Shown here: positions 1 to 14,146 of the stretch, one piece after another
Numbering within the stretch: position 1 is the first letter of the stretch
Layout of the letters: each line of letters starts with the position of its first letter
Assembly (NCBI GenBank): GCA_936450465.1
Contig: OW388302.1
Span: 13,789,530-13,853,529 of the forward strand
Direction: 5' to 3'
Source of the DNA: Gibbula magus
Taxonomy: Eukaryota > Mollusca > Gastropoda > Trochida > Trochidae
DNA: 64,000 nt
The notes under the pieces: model-generated
The model's database searches: none
Told to the model about the DNA's origin: nothing
Seen by the model: only the letters and a program-made list of their open reading frames with translations
Translations under genes and position numbers: made by a program

Positions 1-578
1 TGGATAGTATGCGGCTCGCTGTGTGAGATTGAGCATTCGTGCGACAGAGGTTTCCGTCTGGCGTAATACCATTTTATAAAATGAGTCATGTCACATTATT
101 CAGGGGCAGAGCTTGAAAATATAAGAAAACTGGGTCAAGTGGAATTGAAATCTATAATTCAAAATGTGATCTGAATTGAGAGAGATGGTTACAGAAAATA
201 ACATGACAAGCTAAATATTTACATTCTGAAGTTTCCACTGCGAAAAGTATGTAAATGTTTTGAGATTGAAACGTTGCCAATCTGATCAGTTAAAGGTACA
301 TCGATTGTGTTGTTGGGGTCACATGTGACAAACGTTATGAATAGTGTTATTCTATCGAGAAGTACTTACTGTTACCGAAAATTACCATTTTGTTGATAGT
401 CGACTTTGTATACCGTCGATATAAACATAAAAGTATCAATTTTTTATAGAAAAACGGACAATACATCGCGTGTGGCGCGCGTCAATTAGTCAAATGTAAT
501 ATTGGAAACTTATTTGCAACAGACAAAAAGACAACTTTAGGCTGATAATATTTAATAGGTCTTATGACTAATGAGCAT
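1..578. other. Intergenic, no gene recognised
   Basis: AT-rich DNA without a supported ORF. No terminal inverted repeat or tandem repeat was recognised here. It may be upstream flank of the zinc-finger gene, but nothing shows this directly. Confidence 0.4.
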
Positions 579-1020
579 TTAAAGGGAAAGTTCTATCACC
601 GATCTATCGGCAGCATCCGCCATATTGGATTCTTGGCATTACGTGAAATGAAAACACGCTATATTTAACCCAATTTTACACTTTTTTGAAAAATAAACAT
701 ATACAATGATAGAAAATTCACATAGTAACACATAACATATCATAAAACGAATATAAACAATATGCGTTTAGTCCGCAGCGAAGTTTTCCCCACTCACAGC
801 GCCGATGAATGGCTTCAGTTCTCATTGTTATTATTTTTCAACAAATATGCGCTTGTCTTTATCAAGTTGTGAAATATAAAGTCATCAAAATATTAACTTC
901 ATTAATATATTTTAATTTTACTGTGTTTTAATCATGTATTTATATAGTATTTGTGTAAACGAGAACATCCTCACGAATTTCGTTTCCACAATAAATACTC
1001 CGATAGAACCCTCCTTTTAA
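579..1020. mobile_element. MITE family B, full-length copy (about 440 bp)
   Basis: The element opens with TTAAAGGGAAAGTTCTATC and closes with GATAGAACCCTCCTTTTAA, so the ends are imperfect inverted repeats ending in TTAA. The same sequence recurs at 7394-8115 and 49760-50198, with fragments near 43630 and 53640. No coding capacity. TTAA-type ends suggest a piggyBac- or Kolobok-like origin, which is inference. Confidence 0.75.
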
Positions 1021-2003
1021 ATGGGACTTATATTTTCGGTTTTTGCAAATATACAATAGCGTTGCTCGATTTTAATTGGAAACTAGTACTTGTGATGTTT
1101 TTGGCAATTGGAGAGGAATGTGCATGAGTGAAGTGATTTGAACTTAAATCATCACATATCGTATATTGGCACGTATCAAAGCCAACTAAATATTTATGAA
1201 ACACAGTTAACACACTGGATGTATCTTTAAGTTGTGCTCTGCAAGAATTGGATCAGACATTGTCAATTTCGAAAAATGTCACCTTGATAATGTTCTTCAA
1301 AGTGCGTTTTTCATAACCAACGTCAACATAATCATTCGTCCAACTTGAATTCTGAACAGGTGTTCACTGCAGACTGTGCAGTGGCCTTTGGCTCTTCTCA
1401 TTTTTTAAAACGAAAATTTTTTAAAAATCAAAAGTTTAAAGCCAATCTAAAATCAAACTATCCTTAATTGAAATAGGCCAATTAAAATCAATAATATGTT
1501 GTACTACTTATAACTTACCACTACTTCTTGGGGATTAATATAACAGTTTCAAAGACACGCTTTGGTTTCCGTTTTCGCACAGTTCACGTACAAGATGGCG
1601 GAACATGAATCGCTATACAACGGGATCGTAGATTGGATAGATGTTTGGATTTTGTCCAATGACATTTGCGTTAAGAGAATATTTTAAGGGGAAACAACTC
1701 TAACCAAACTTTTGCTCATGGGATCATTTGCAGTTGGTTTCGTATCCAGAACGAACTCGTCCCAACCAGGAATTTGTACCCAAAAAAATTAAGGCGAACT
1801 GGAACCCAATTGTCATTTAATAGTTTGTTGTTATATTTAATTTGAATAAGAACTTATAAAATTTTGTAAAATATAATTTCCATTTGCATTTCATTTATTA
1901 AATAATACATCGATCAAACCTCTTTGACTTTTATAATTAGAATTAAGAATTTATCACATTAATTTTTTTACGGTTTATCAAACTATATTATAACTAGTCT
2001 ATG
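1021..2003. other. Intergenic; possible YY1-type motif near 1590
   Basis: No supported gene. The sequence AAGATGGCGG at about 1592 matches the YY1 consensus often found at animal transcription starts. It is followed by ATG-rich sequence, but no open frame with a recognisable splice donor was found. Weak evidence for an upstream promoter or 5' exon. Confidence 0.25.
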
Positions 2004-2267
2004 TGATGGCATAGCTCAGTCGACAGCTATCAGTTAAGTTCAGCAACAATGGGCGCGGCTCGCCGCATGGGTGGGTTACCCGTTATACATTGCTGGATAA
2101 ACTGAGAGTTGAAGGGTTATTACCTGCCCAACACTGAGACATAAGATGAGAGACTTGTGGTGTTCGAAGTGTGCCTCTGTCCACTCAGCAGTAAATGGGT
2201 ACCTGGTATAATACGATGGTAGTCTGAATTTAAACCTTGAGCAACCAGTCGCCGGTGGTATTCTCCA
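2004..2267 (+). mobile_element. SINE-like repeat (tRNA-type head, conserved body)
   Basis: The stretch begins with a tRNA-like 'ggcatagctcagt' segment. It then carries the body motif 'ccactcagcagtaaatgggt' followed by 'acctgg', a phrase common in invertebrate SINEs, with degeneration in between. Only one copy of this type is seen here, so the family cannot be defined from the window. It abuts a MITE E fragment that follows. Confidence 0.45.
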
Positions 2268-2311
2268 CATGGAGTGTTCTGTACTCGTTGGCCAGCGTTT
2301 TGAGTATTTAC

Positions 2312-2451
2312 TGAAGATCTATGTGCTTGGAAATCCAGACCCACTATGCATTTCAGGTGCAGCACAACAAAGCGAGGGAAATACTGCAAGGCTTAATAAA
2401 TCAACCAGCAATGGCAAGCGTTGCGTTGGGAAGTTGCCACAAGGCAGGTAA
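2312..2451. mobile_element. MITE family E, truncated copy
   Basis: Matches the right two-thirds of the palindromic element at 36727-36950, including 'gagggaaatactgcaaggct' and the terminal 'ggaagttg' segment. The left arm is missing. Confidence 0.6.
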
Positions 2452-2983
2452 ATAATGAAGTACAATAGGGCATTTGGAACTTGGAACAAAATAAATATTT
2501 TACTTGAAAGAACATTTTATTTTTCACTCTTACAAGTTTATTCTTCGATCTAAACTACAACCTGTGTTTACTATGAATATTCATTGTAGATATTCTCTCA
2601 AAATATAATCTCAAACTTTACATTGTTTCTTATCGTGATTGCTTGTATTTGTCAATTGTTTACTTTTCACAATATTGCATATTATTCGATGTCACTTGTA
2701 CCTTAATCAATATATATGAAGTATGTCGATATTAGAAGTGATTCAGTGGCGAGGACAGAGCATCATATTATCGCAGACAATAATGTGTTACACATCTTTT
2801 ACGAGTGCTTCAATTTCCGTAAATCAAATATGATATCATATTGTCTATAATTCATACGGTTTATAAGTCTGATTAATCACTCCAGCTTCAGTCTCATGTC
2901 TTACTTCCCATAATCTCGGAATCGTTATTTATCCAACATGAAACGTAACACAAAAATACTCTATGATTGCTCGTTATTTCCCG

Positions 2984-3183
2984 NNNNNNNNNNNNNNNNN
3001 NNNNNNNNNNNNNNNNNNNNNNNNNNNNNNNNNNNNNNNNNNNNNNNNNNNNNNNNNNNNNNNNNNNNNNNNNNNNNNNNNNNNNNNNNNNNNNNNNNNN
3101 NNNNNNNNNNNNNNNNNNNNNNNNNNNNNNNNNNNNNNNNNNNNNNNNNNNNNNNNNNNNNNNNNNNNNNNNNNNNNNNNNNN
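2984..3183. other. Assembly gap of 200 N
   Basis: A run of exactly 200 N. The round length suggests a placeholder of unknown true size. Both flanks carry 'tcccg', compatible with a collapsed tandem or microsatellite, but this cannot be resolved. Confidence 0.99.
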
Positions 3184-3617
3184 TCCCGTATCGCTTTACA
3201 TACTTCATTTGATAAACATAGGCCTCTAAGTTGTCAAAAGTTGTCAAAAGTTGACGGTTGCTGACTTGTAATATTGAAAAACAATCATATATACATTGGT
3301 GTGTGAGTACAGCACAATCAATAATGACATATACATTTTCCGATGTAAATATTGATACATTGGTCACACGTTGTCTTGCTTAAAATCATCATATTTTCAT
3401 GATTTCCCATTTCCCACATTTGAGATCGTGCACTGACAGAATTAATTCTAGAATTCCATAGAAAAGGGTAACATAATAGTTTATTATACAAAACAAGATA
3501 TGTTGACAACCAAAATATTTTATAAGATAAGACTGATATATTGATTCACCATCGTCTTCTTTCTTTAAACAAGTGCGCAATACACTTATTATGTGAGTGT
3601 ACTCATACTAGAAATGG

Positions 3618-3648
<31 letters not shown>

Positions 3649-4282
3649 GGGGGGGGGGGGGCTAAGTGGTTCGAAAGATATATATTGTTTATATATGTGT
3701 ATATATAAATATATCTACATATATATATCTACTAGTAAAAGAAAATATCTATGCAACAAGAAGAATATACCTAGTTTTAAATGTATCCAAAATATAATAT
3801 ATAATATTTCCAGGCATGCAAATGCATTGCCTTTAAAAGTAAAGGGCAGTCTAGATTCTATTCATTTTGGTCCTCTTTCCACATCTTATTAAGGCACTAA
3901 AACTGACATATATAACCTTTGAGAATACTATAGATAGACATTACAAGCCATACAAATCTTGCAAATATTCATGAACTTAAATACCTGCAAACTGGATCTT
4001 TTATACAATGTGTGTATTTTTGTATTTTTGATTAACATCACGACAACTCTATTGATGTGTATAATCATAAACCTGTACATGAAAACATGTGATGAGAATT
4101 TTTTTTAAAACATAAAGAAATTATCATATAATTGAGAATGAGAAACTCTGTTCTGTCAGTGAAATAAATCCTCTATATCATTGTTTAACCCTGACTTTTA
4201 ACCCTTGTATAGACTGGTAAATATTTGATAACGAGTAGCCTACGTTACAACATCTAAATTGGAGGGCAGATGTTGAAAGGGT
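3184..4282. other. Intergenic with a (GT)n/poly-G tract
   Basis: No gene recognised. A short (TG)n run leads into about 30 consecutive G bases (3613-3661). AT-rich sequence with (AT)n-like stretches follows. The long homopolymer is probably sequencing- or assembly-sensitive. Confidence 0.6.
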
Positions 4283-4555
4283 AGCGGCGAGATAGCGCAG
4301 TGGTTAGCGCGTACAGCTTCGGATCAAGAGGTCCGGGGTTCGATCCCGCCAGGCAACTTTGTCTACAGTAGAGAACTGTTCTACACGCAGTAAGGTTTGG
4401 GTGCAATGCTACACTGTATTTCAGCGTAGTACCACCCATGGTTCGCTAGTTCCAGCTCGCAGGTTTCACCGCAATGCATAACCACATGGCGTTGCGGGCT
4501 TTCTCCCTGCCATAATACTAGCAGCCGCGATGAACACATCCGCCGCACCCGGGGT
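4283..4555 (+). mobile_element. tRNA-derived SINE, copy 1
   Basis: The head carries a polymerase III A-box-like 'tagcgcagtggttagcgcg' and a B box 'gggttcgatccc', as in a tRNA. The body shared by all copies in the window follows (TGTTCTACACGCAGTAAGG, then 'gcaatgctacactg'). Here the usual tail 'gttaaaccccaactcacct' is replaced by an (AG)n microsatellite a little downstream. Confidence 0.8.
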
Positions 4556-4582
4556 TAATTGAAACATACTAATTAGATTGTG

Positions 4583-7393
<2,811 letters not shown>

Positions 7394-8115
7394 TTAAAGG
7401 GAAAGTTCTATCACCGATCTATAGCATCCGCCATATTGGATTCTTTCATTACGTGAAATGAAAACACGCTATAATTAACCCAATTTCACACTTTCTAAAA
7501 AATAAAACATATACAATGATAGAAAATTCACATAGTAACAGATAACATATAATAAAACTAATAAATAATATGCTGTTAGACCGTAGCGAAATTTTCCCCA
7601 CTCGCGGTGCTGAATGGCTTCAGTTCTCATCGTTTTTATTTTTCAACAAGTGTGTGCTTTTATCAATTTGTGAAATAAAGTCATCAAAATAATAAACTGT
7701 TTGAGAGGCATTCTAGAAGTTGGTGTGATGAAGAAGACAAATATTTTATGGATGATCAACTTCTTTATTAACAATAGCGACGTTTCGGTATAGATCCTTA
7801 TACCGTTATCAAGCATATGGAATGGATGGTGAAACAGCAGATTATATACAGGATACATGTTGGTATGATAAAGAGATAACAAATACAACAAGATGAGGTA
7901 ACAATGGCATAAATGGTTGTACAAGTGAAGTTGTGATAACAAGGAAACCAGAGAGTAGTAAGTTAATTAGCCAGGGGGTAATAATACTTTCATTAGTATC
8001 TTTCAATTTGACTGTCTTTTAATCATGCATTTATATATATAAATGAATGTGTAAACAGGAATATCCTCTCAAATTTCGTTCTTCAAAAAATACCCTGATA
8101 GAACCCTCCTTTTAA
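7394..8115. mobile_element. MITE family B copy interrupted by an insertion
   Basis: Both ends match the copy at 579-1020, but the middle is split. The sequence leaves the family consensus at about 7691 and rejoins it at about 7980 with 'ctttcattagtatctttcaa'. The insert is therefore younger than the MITE. Confidence 0.75.
7691..7980 (-). mobile_element. Inserted ~290-bp fragment with hammerhead-like motif (Penelope-like or retrozyme)
   Basis: Nested within MITE B. On the minus strand (about 7773-7815) it reads TTGATAA, then a 7-bp hairpin CGGTATA/TATACCG, then GAAACGTC. This is the layout of a hammerhead ribozyme core (CUGAUGA, stem II, GAAA), with departures in the first box. Such motifs flank Penelope-like retroelements and retrozymes. 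No coding sequence of such an element is seen in the insert. Confidence 0.45.
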
Positions 8116-9205
8116 CCATATCTAAGTATTTGCCCTTAAGATGAGTGTATTGCTGAAAATACTAGCCAAAATGAAATCCAGCTGGTCATAATTTTCCACA
8201 TGTTATAGTCATTAGTTTCCACTTGACCTTTGAGCTACCAGTTATACAATTCCCTAGCCTAGTAATTATACTTACAATGGATTAATGGACAAGTGCTTAT
8301 TTTAATCCTAGATTAACTTCCTCTTAGAGTCCAAATTTATCATGAGAATTTCAGTTAAGATCTCGAAACAAATTATTCAGCATATCATATGTAAATAGAC
8401 AGGCCAGGCTTTTGTACATCTCATAATATTATCGTGGATGTTGACAAAACAAATTTGTCTGCCATACGTCATGAATAAACAAACTCTGATCAGACATTCT
8501 GTTCAACAGTCCTTTATTTTTCACGTCTAAGCATTATATCATCTAATGTGATGAAACTTATATTTATGATCAAGATATGATGGGATGTTAGCATTTGTAT
8601 TGTAGACTTCTTGTCAGATACTTTTATTCAATGAAAAAACTATTACAAACAATTTTACCAATTGAGTTCATCTTTTCACATGTACTTACAAAATGATAAT
8701 TATAACAACATACATGTCCATGATGTAGGTGAAAAGATAAATTTCTCCAAGTTCTTGGCTCGTTGACACTGAAAAGATTTGTCCAACCCCTGATCATTTT
8801 GTAAAATGTTATTTTAGGTTAAAAGTTGTAAATTCATTGAACATTTACTTTTGACAGCAAGACATCATATCCAATGAAAAGACATTGATTCAAATGTCCT
8901 CATGGAAGTCAAACATTTATTGAACCATATGCATGATGCAGCTTACAATGAATGCAAATTTATGTAATATAGATAGGAAATGTGATATGAAAGGCAAAGC
9001 ACCAATACAATACTATCAGCCCAAGATCCCAAAGAGCATTAGCTTGAGAGCTGATATTGGTGAAGGGCTGATACGAGATGTGATATGAAAACACCCATAT
9101 TACCGTATCCTCGGGGGGTATAAGACTACGGGGCCAGACAAACATATATCTTGAAAATATGGAAGTGGGCCTCTTGCTGGGAGAGACCCCAACTAGTAGA
9201 AAATT
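8116..9205. other. Intergenic, no gene recognised
   Basis: AT-rich, with no supported ORF. Near 9110-9145 there is a short segment ('ggtataagactacggggcca') that also occurs in altered form near 54220 in inverse orientation, so it belongs to a dispersed repeat that could not be delimited. Confidence 0.4.
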
Positions 9206-9651
9206 CAGTCTGATTAAAATCGACCTTGTTCCGAGGAATCAAATTTGCAAAATAATATATCTACTGGGATACAAACAGGTTATGTAGATTCCTCGCGACA
9301 AGGTCTGAGAAGATCCCGTATAGGCTTGTGTTCCGAACCAGTTTAGCGCAGCCAAAGCCCAGTCCAATAGATGACCAATCACATCATTGTATTTAAACGG
9401 TCACTGTTTTGAAAGCATTTGGGACAGATAAAAGGAAAGCTGTTTGGAGTTATCTGCCCCAAGCTTCTCGCACCGAAATCATTTGTTGGGCATCTTTTGA
9501 TTGGCTACCTGAATTGCGCTCGAACACGCAAGTCTACGGGCTGTAATCAGATGGTTTGTCGTGGAACCTTCGAATGATATTAGTTCGTATCCCGGTAGAT
9601 GCACTATTTTGCAATTTTTATTCCACGGAAAACCGTCAATTTTAATCAGAC
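9206..9651. mobile_element. MITE family D, full-length, with target-site duplication
   Basis: Ends CAGTCTGATTAAAAT and ATTTTAATCAGAC are inverted repeats that continue imperfectly for about 65 bp. The flanks agtagaaaatt (9195-9205) and agtagaatatt (9652-9662) match at 10 of 11 positions, as expected for an aged target duplication of about 9 bp. Related copies lie at 61818-62226 (opposite orientation) and 56800-57112 (truncated). Confidence 0.8.
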
Positions 9652-9985
9652 AGTAGAATATTCAGACCGAATCGACCAACTCCAAGATGACGACTGGTAA
9701 CTATCTTACTCATAGGGGACATCATATTGTTTTGATGTTTTATGTCTTTTAAGCTCGAGAATGAGGTAATGTCTTACTTCGTTTATCATATATTGTCACC
9801 TAGGGTTCCAGTTTTAAGTCTAGGTTTGATATGGAATTTGGCCCTTCACCACAAGCTGATACAGGTACTGCCCTGCGGACTGGTACAGGATGCTTGATGG
9901 TACACAAAATCTATATCTAGTAAGTATATGACAAAATAGAAATATCTCGAAGTACATGATAAGACAAATCTCTTTTGTGTTTCAG

Positions 9986-10252
9986 TCGAGTGGGGGCGAC
10001 CATCAGGTGAAGACAGGCTTATGGAGCAGAACGGCAATCAGAACCTGCCGCCTACCACCCTGTGTCGCACAGGATGTGGTTTCTACGGCAACGCTGCTTT
10101 CGACGGCATGTGCTCTAAGTGCTACAAGGACGCATTAAAGCGCAAACAGAATTCCTCATCGCCCGTCAGTAGCGGCCGCGTCAGTCCTACAGGTGAGACC
10201 ACTACGACAGACGTCAGCAGCATGTCGGCCTCATTGGCACAGACGACTCTAG
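9986..10252 (+). CDS. A20/AN1 zinc-finger protein (ZFAND5/6-like), coding exon 1: start codon and A20 finger
   Basis: First coding exon of a four-exon gene that joins in frame to 214 residues, close to the usual ~208-213 of animal ZFAND6/ZFAND5. The exon follows the 3' splice site 'tttgtgtttcag'. The ATG at 10021 opens [20 protein letters not shown], and translation runs 77 codons plus one base to the donor 'G|GTAATT'. The A20 zinc finger is complete here (C15, C19, C31, C34, with [15 protein letters not shown]). Family members bind ubiquitin through A20 and act in proteasome-linked stress responses and NF-kB control; that role is family knowledge. The remainder is Ser/Thr-rich linker. An upstream non-coding exon must exist. 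Confidence 0.92.
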
Positions 10253-11231
10253 GTAATTCTTGTCCTTTTATTTACTTTGTCCGCTCCTCTGCCTTCCTGC
10301 CTGCTGTCTGTCCTGTGCCTCCTGATGTCCGTCCAGCTTTTTGTCACGTCAGAGTTGTCGCTTCACTCCAGCTCTGTTCCCATCACCCTTTGATGCTTTG
10401 TACCCAGAGAGGGTATTTTCTTTCATTTTATGTCTCTTTCATTGAGTTTAGTCTCATCTGCTTTTCTGTTTAATATTTCAAAACCTTGTATCCAGAATTT
10501 CCATTTGATTCGACAATTTGTACAGTTATCCTGGCTTTTCTTCTCGCCGCTAACGGCTGTGATACTACCTAAGTGGCATTTAACAGTCATTCACTGCTGC
10601 GTTTGTTGAGCTCTATTCTATCTCTTGCCTCAGTCACTTGGGTAAACTATACATTGTCACTTTGCTAAATTGTTCACCCATGATGCCTTCTTGGAAATGT
10701 TTTATCCATGGATACTCAATTTCTTTTACCCGGTACCTTGTTGAAGGGTGTACACTTACAGTTGCCTATGAATTTGGTCTCACATTGGTTAGTAATCTGC
10801 TACTTCAAAATTTCAATTTCACATCAATTTTTGTTAAAAAAGTCTCCGTGGCTGATTTACGTGAAATACAACTTGTTAACACAGAGAATAATGTTGGATT
10901 TGCTACCGACTTTAAATAGGCTATCCTGGCATATTCCAAAATCTGTAGGTAAATGGTTAACTTTTCTAGGAAGCCAGAAACCTTTGGAATTTATATTTTC
11001 TGAAAATCCTCCACCTAAAGTAGGTCAGAAAAAAGGTTATAAAAAATTATTTAAGAATTCCATGCATGTCAGGAGAGGAAACAACTCTTGCATGTTGGCA
11101 AATAACACCTGATACAAATACTTGTTTACAAACTTGTTAAATTCTGTACAAAATGAAAATGATAAAATTACCCCCATTTATCTAAATTACCCCCATCTAT
11201 GCTAAAACAATATTGTCCATTGCCCTGTGGC
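10253..11231 (+). other. Zinc-finger gene intron 1, proximal part
   Basis: Begins at the donor GTAATT. No coding sequence is recognised. Around 10543-10605 there is a fragment of a repeat tail ('cgccgctaacggctgtgata' followed by a 'ggcatttaacagtcattcac' type end), the same kind seen at 26925-26985 and, inverted, at 53420-53480. Confidence 0.6.
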
Positions 11232-13334
11232 ATTTTTAGCTCATCAGGCCTGAAAGGCCCGATGGGCTTATGGCATGGCATGGCGTCCGGCGTCCGTCCG
11301 TCCATCCGTCCGTCCATCCGTCCATCCGTCCGTAAACTTTTCGCTTTTTAGACTTCTTCTCCAGAACCAATAACTCCACAGAGCTGAAATTTTATGTGCA
11401 GACTCCTTGGCCAATGGGGATTCTAAATTGTAGATTTCGTGACCCCATGACCCCAAATGGGGTCACAGGGGTCACATCCTTAAAAACCTATTTTCATCTT
11501 CTTCTCCAGTTCCAAAAGGTCTAGAGAGCTGAAAAGTTGTTTGCAGACTCCATGGCCAATGGGGATTCTAAATTGTAGATTTCGTGACCCCATGACCCCA
11601 AATGGGGTCACAGGGGTCACATCCTTAAAAACCTATTTTCATCTTCTTCTCCAGTTCCAAAAGGTCTAGAGAGCTGAAAAGTTGTGTGCAGACTCCTTGG
11701 CCAATGGGGATTCTAAATTGTAGATTTCGTGACCCCATGACCCCAAATGGGGTCACAGGGGTCACATGTTTAAAAACCTATTTTCATCTTCTTCTCCAGT
11801 TCCAAAAGGTCTAGAGAGCTGAAAAGTTGTGTGCAGACTCCTTGGCCAATGGGGATTCTAAATTGTAGATTTCGTGACCCCATGACCCCAAATGATGTCA
11901 CAGGGGTCACATCCTTAAAAACCTATTTTCATCTTCTTCTCCAGTTCCAAAAGGTCTAGAGAGCTGAAAAGTTGTGTGCAAACTCCTTGGCCAATGGGGA
12001 TTCTAAATTGTAGATTTCGTGACCCCATGACCCCAAATGGGGTCACAGGGGTCACATGTTTAAAAACCTATTTTCATCTTCTTCTCCAGTTCCAAAAGGT
12101 CTAGAGAGCTGAAAAGTTGTGTGCAGACTCCTTGGCCAATGGAGATTCTAAATTGTAGATTTCGTGACCCCATGACCCCAAATGGGGTCACAGGGGTCAC
12201 ATCCTTAAAAACCTATTTTCATCTTCTTCTCCAGTTCCAAAAGGTCTAGAAAGCTGAAAAGTTGTGTGCAAACTCCTTGGCCAATGGGGATTCTAAATTG
12301 TAGATTTAGTGACCCCATGACCCCAAATGGGGTCACAGGGGTCACATGTTTAAAAACCTATTTTCATCTTCTTCTCCAGTTCCAAAAGGTCTAGAGAGCT
12401 GAAAAGTTGTGTGCAGACTCCTTGGCCAATGGGGATTCTAAATTGTAGATTTTGTGACCCCATGACCCCAAATGGGGTCACAGGGGTCACATCCTTAAAA
12501 ACCTATTTTCATCTTCTTCTCCAGTTCCAAAAGGTCTAGAGAGCTGAAAAGTTGTGTGCAAACTCCTTGGCCAATGGGGATTCTAAATTGTAGATTTTGT
12601 GACGCCATGACCCCAAATGGGGTCACAGGGGTCACATCCTTAAAAACCTATTTTCATCTTCTTCTCCAGTTCCAAAAGGTCTAGAGAGCTGAAAAGTTGT
12701 GTGCAGACTCCTTGGCCAATGGGGATTCTAAATTGTAGATTTCGTGACCCCATGACCCCAAATGGGGTCACAGGGGTCACATCCTTAAAAACCTATTTTC
12801 ATCTTCTTCTCCAGTTCCAAAAGGTCTAGAGAGCTGAAAAGTTGTGTGCAGACTCCTTGGCCAATGGGGATTCTAATTTGTAGATTTCGTGACCCCATGA
12901 CCCCATGACCCCAAAATGGGGTCACAGGGGTTACATGTTTAAAAACCTATTTTCATCTTCTTCTCCAGTTCCAAAAGGTCTAGAAAGCTGAAAAGTTGTG
13001 TGCAGACTCCTTGGCCAATGGGGATTCTAAATTGTAGATTTCGTGACCCCATGACCCCAAATGGGGTCACAGGGGTCACATGTTTAAAAACCTATTTTCA
13101 TCTTCTTCTCCAGTTCCAACAGGTCTAGAGAGCTGAAAAGTTGTTTGCAGACTCCTTGGCCAATGGGGATTCTAAATTGTAGATTTCGTGACCCCATGAC
13201 CCCAAATGGGGTCATGCTCTAAAACCAATATTATTTTGCTTGTTCACAATGTATTACTTGAGATAACTTAAATATCTTAGATAATAAATCAATAAAATCC
13301 TGATGAGCTACAGAGCCCATGGCTCTATTTTTAG
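11232..13334 (+). mobile_element. Helentron-type (pearl/HINE-like) element with a 145-bp tandem array, copy 1
   Basis: The left end 'tttttagctcatcaggcctg' is followed by a (GTCC/ATCC)n microsatellite. About 12 head-to-tail 145-bp units (11411-13216) come next, then a right end with 'cctgatgagctacagagccc' and 'ctctatttttag'. AGCTCATCAGG and CCTGATGAGCT form a subterminal inverted repeat. Tetranucleotide run, tandem core and inverted ends match the known design of bivalve pearl elements and other Helentron-associated elements. No protein is encoded. It lies in intron 1 of the zinc-finger gene. Each unit holds the palindrome TGACCCCAAATGGGGTCA. Confidence 0.8.
11295..11332. repeat. (GTCC/ATCC)n microsatellite
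   Basis: Tetranucleotide run of about nine units inside the left end of the tandem-core element. The matching run in the second copy lies near 18703-18740 and a shorter one at 27736-27755. Confidence 0.9.
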
Positions 13335-13845
13335 AAAAAAGTTTGCACCACTGCACAGCAAAGCAACAGGGCAGATGTTATCTCCCTGCTTCAGGCCAAA
13401 TAGTGACAGATCATGTATCACATTTATAACCAATCCACTAGCAAGGTGAAAAGTTTAATCCCATTTGAGCACTGGTCATTGTTTTGTACCTGTCATTGTA
13501 TCTGCTTTTATCACAATTATGGACTTGTAGTGTTTGTTCCTTCGTCATCTTCCTTCCCTCATAAGTTCATTGTTTCACTTGTGTTGTACCGACTTGGTGC
13601 AAAAAGTTTCCAATGGTTAAAATCTGAGTACACTGATTTAAAATTTTTTTACTTTTGACTCACCTTAAATATTCTAGTGATTTTTCTGGTGACTTGCTTC
13701 TGTTTTTAAACGATTAACATAGAAAATTTACTTGATCTTCAGCCAGAGCTTGTCTACTTAGAGTTCTTGGTTTCAGTTGCACTAAGCAATAAGGAAACTC
13801 GCTAATTAGCCTTATAGGATACAAAGTCTTACGGTTGTTCATCAT
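13335..13845. other. Zinc-finger gene intron 1, no feature recognised
   Basis: Intronic sequence between the tandem-core element and a SINE. No domain-bearing ORF and no clear inverted repeats. Confidence 0.5.
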
Positions 13846-14146
13846 AGGGGCGGGATAGCGCATTCGGCTTCGGATCAAGAGGTCCGTGGTTCGAATCCCG
13901 CCAGGGGCACAACAACTTTGTCTGCAGTAGAGAACTGTTCTACACGCAGTAAGATTTGGGTGCAATGCTACACTGAATTTCAGCGCAGTACCACCCATGG
14001 TTCGCTAGTTCCAGCCGTTGCTCGCAGGTTTCACTGCAATGCACAGCCACACTGCGTTGCAGGCTTTCTCCCTGCAATAATACTAGCAGTGGTGATATAA
14101 GTGAAATACTCTTGAAAGCAGCGTAAAACCCTAACTCACCTCACCA
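13846..14146 (+). mobile_element. tRNA-derived SINE, copy 2
   Basis: Head 'gggcgggatagcg' with the first part of the A box shortened, intact B box 'ggttcgaatccc', the shared body, and the tail ending in 'ctaactcacctcacc'. Lies in intron 1 of the zinc-finger gene in the same orientation as the gene. Confidence 0.85.

Noticed and set aside
2894..3367. ORFs running through the N gap
   Set aside because: Open only because N codons are not stops.
4300..4360. Possible tRNA gene (A and B boxes present)
   Set aside because: The same head recurs upstream of a shared ~220-bp body in several copies and cannot form a complete acceptor stem, so it is a SINE head. The same applies at 13846, 50874, 57128 and 56718.
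10638..11112. Two overlapping ORFs (93 and 134 residues) after zinc-finger exon 1
   Set aside because: Within intron 1, no domain, and not linked by splice phase to the neighbouring exons.
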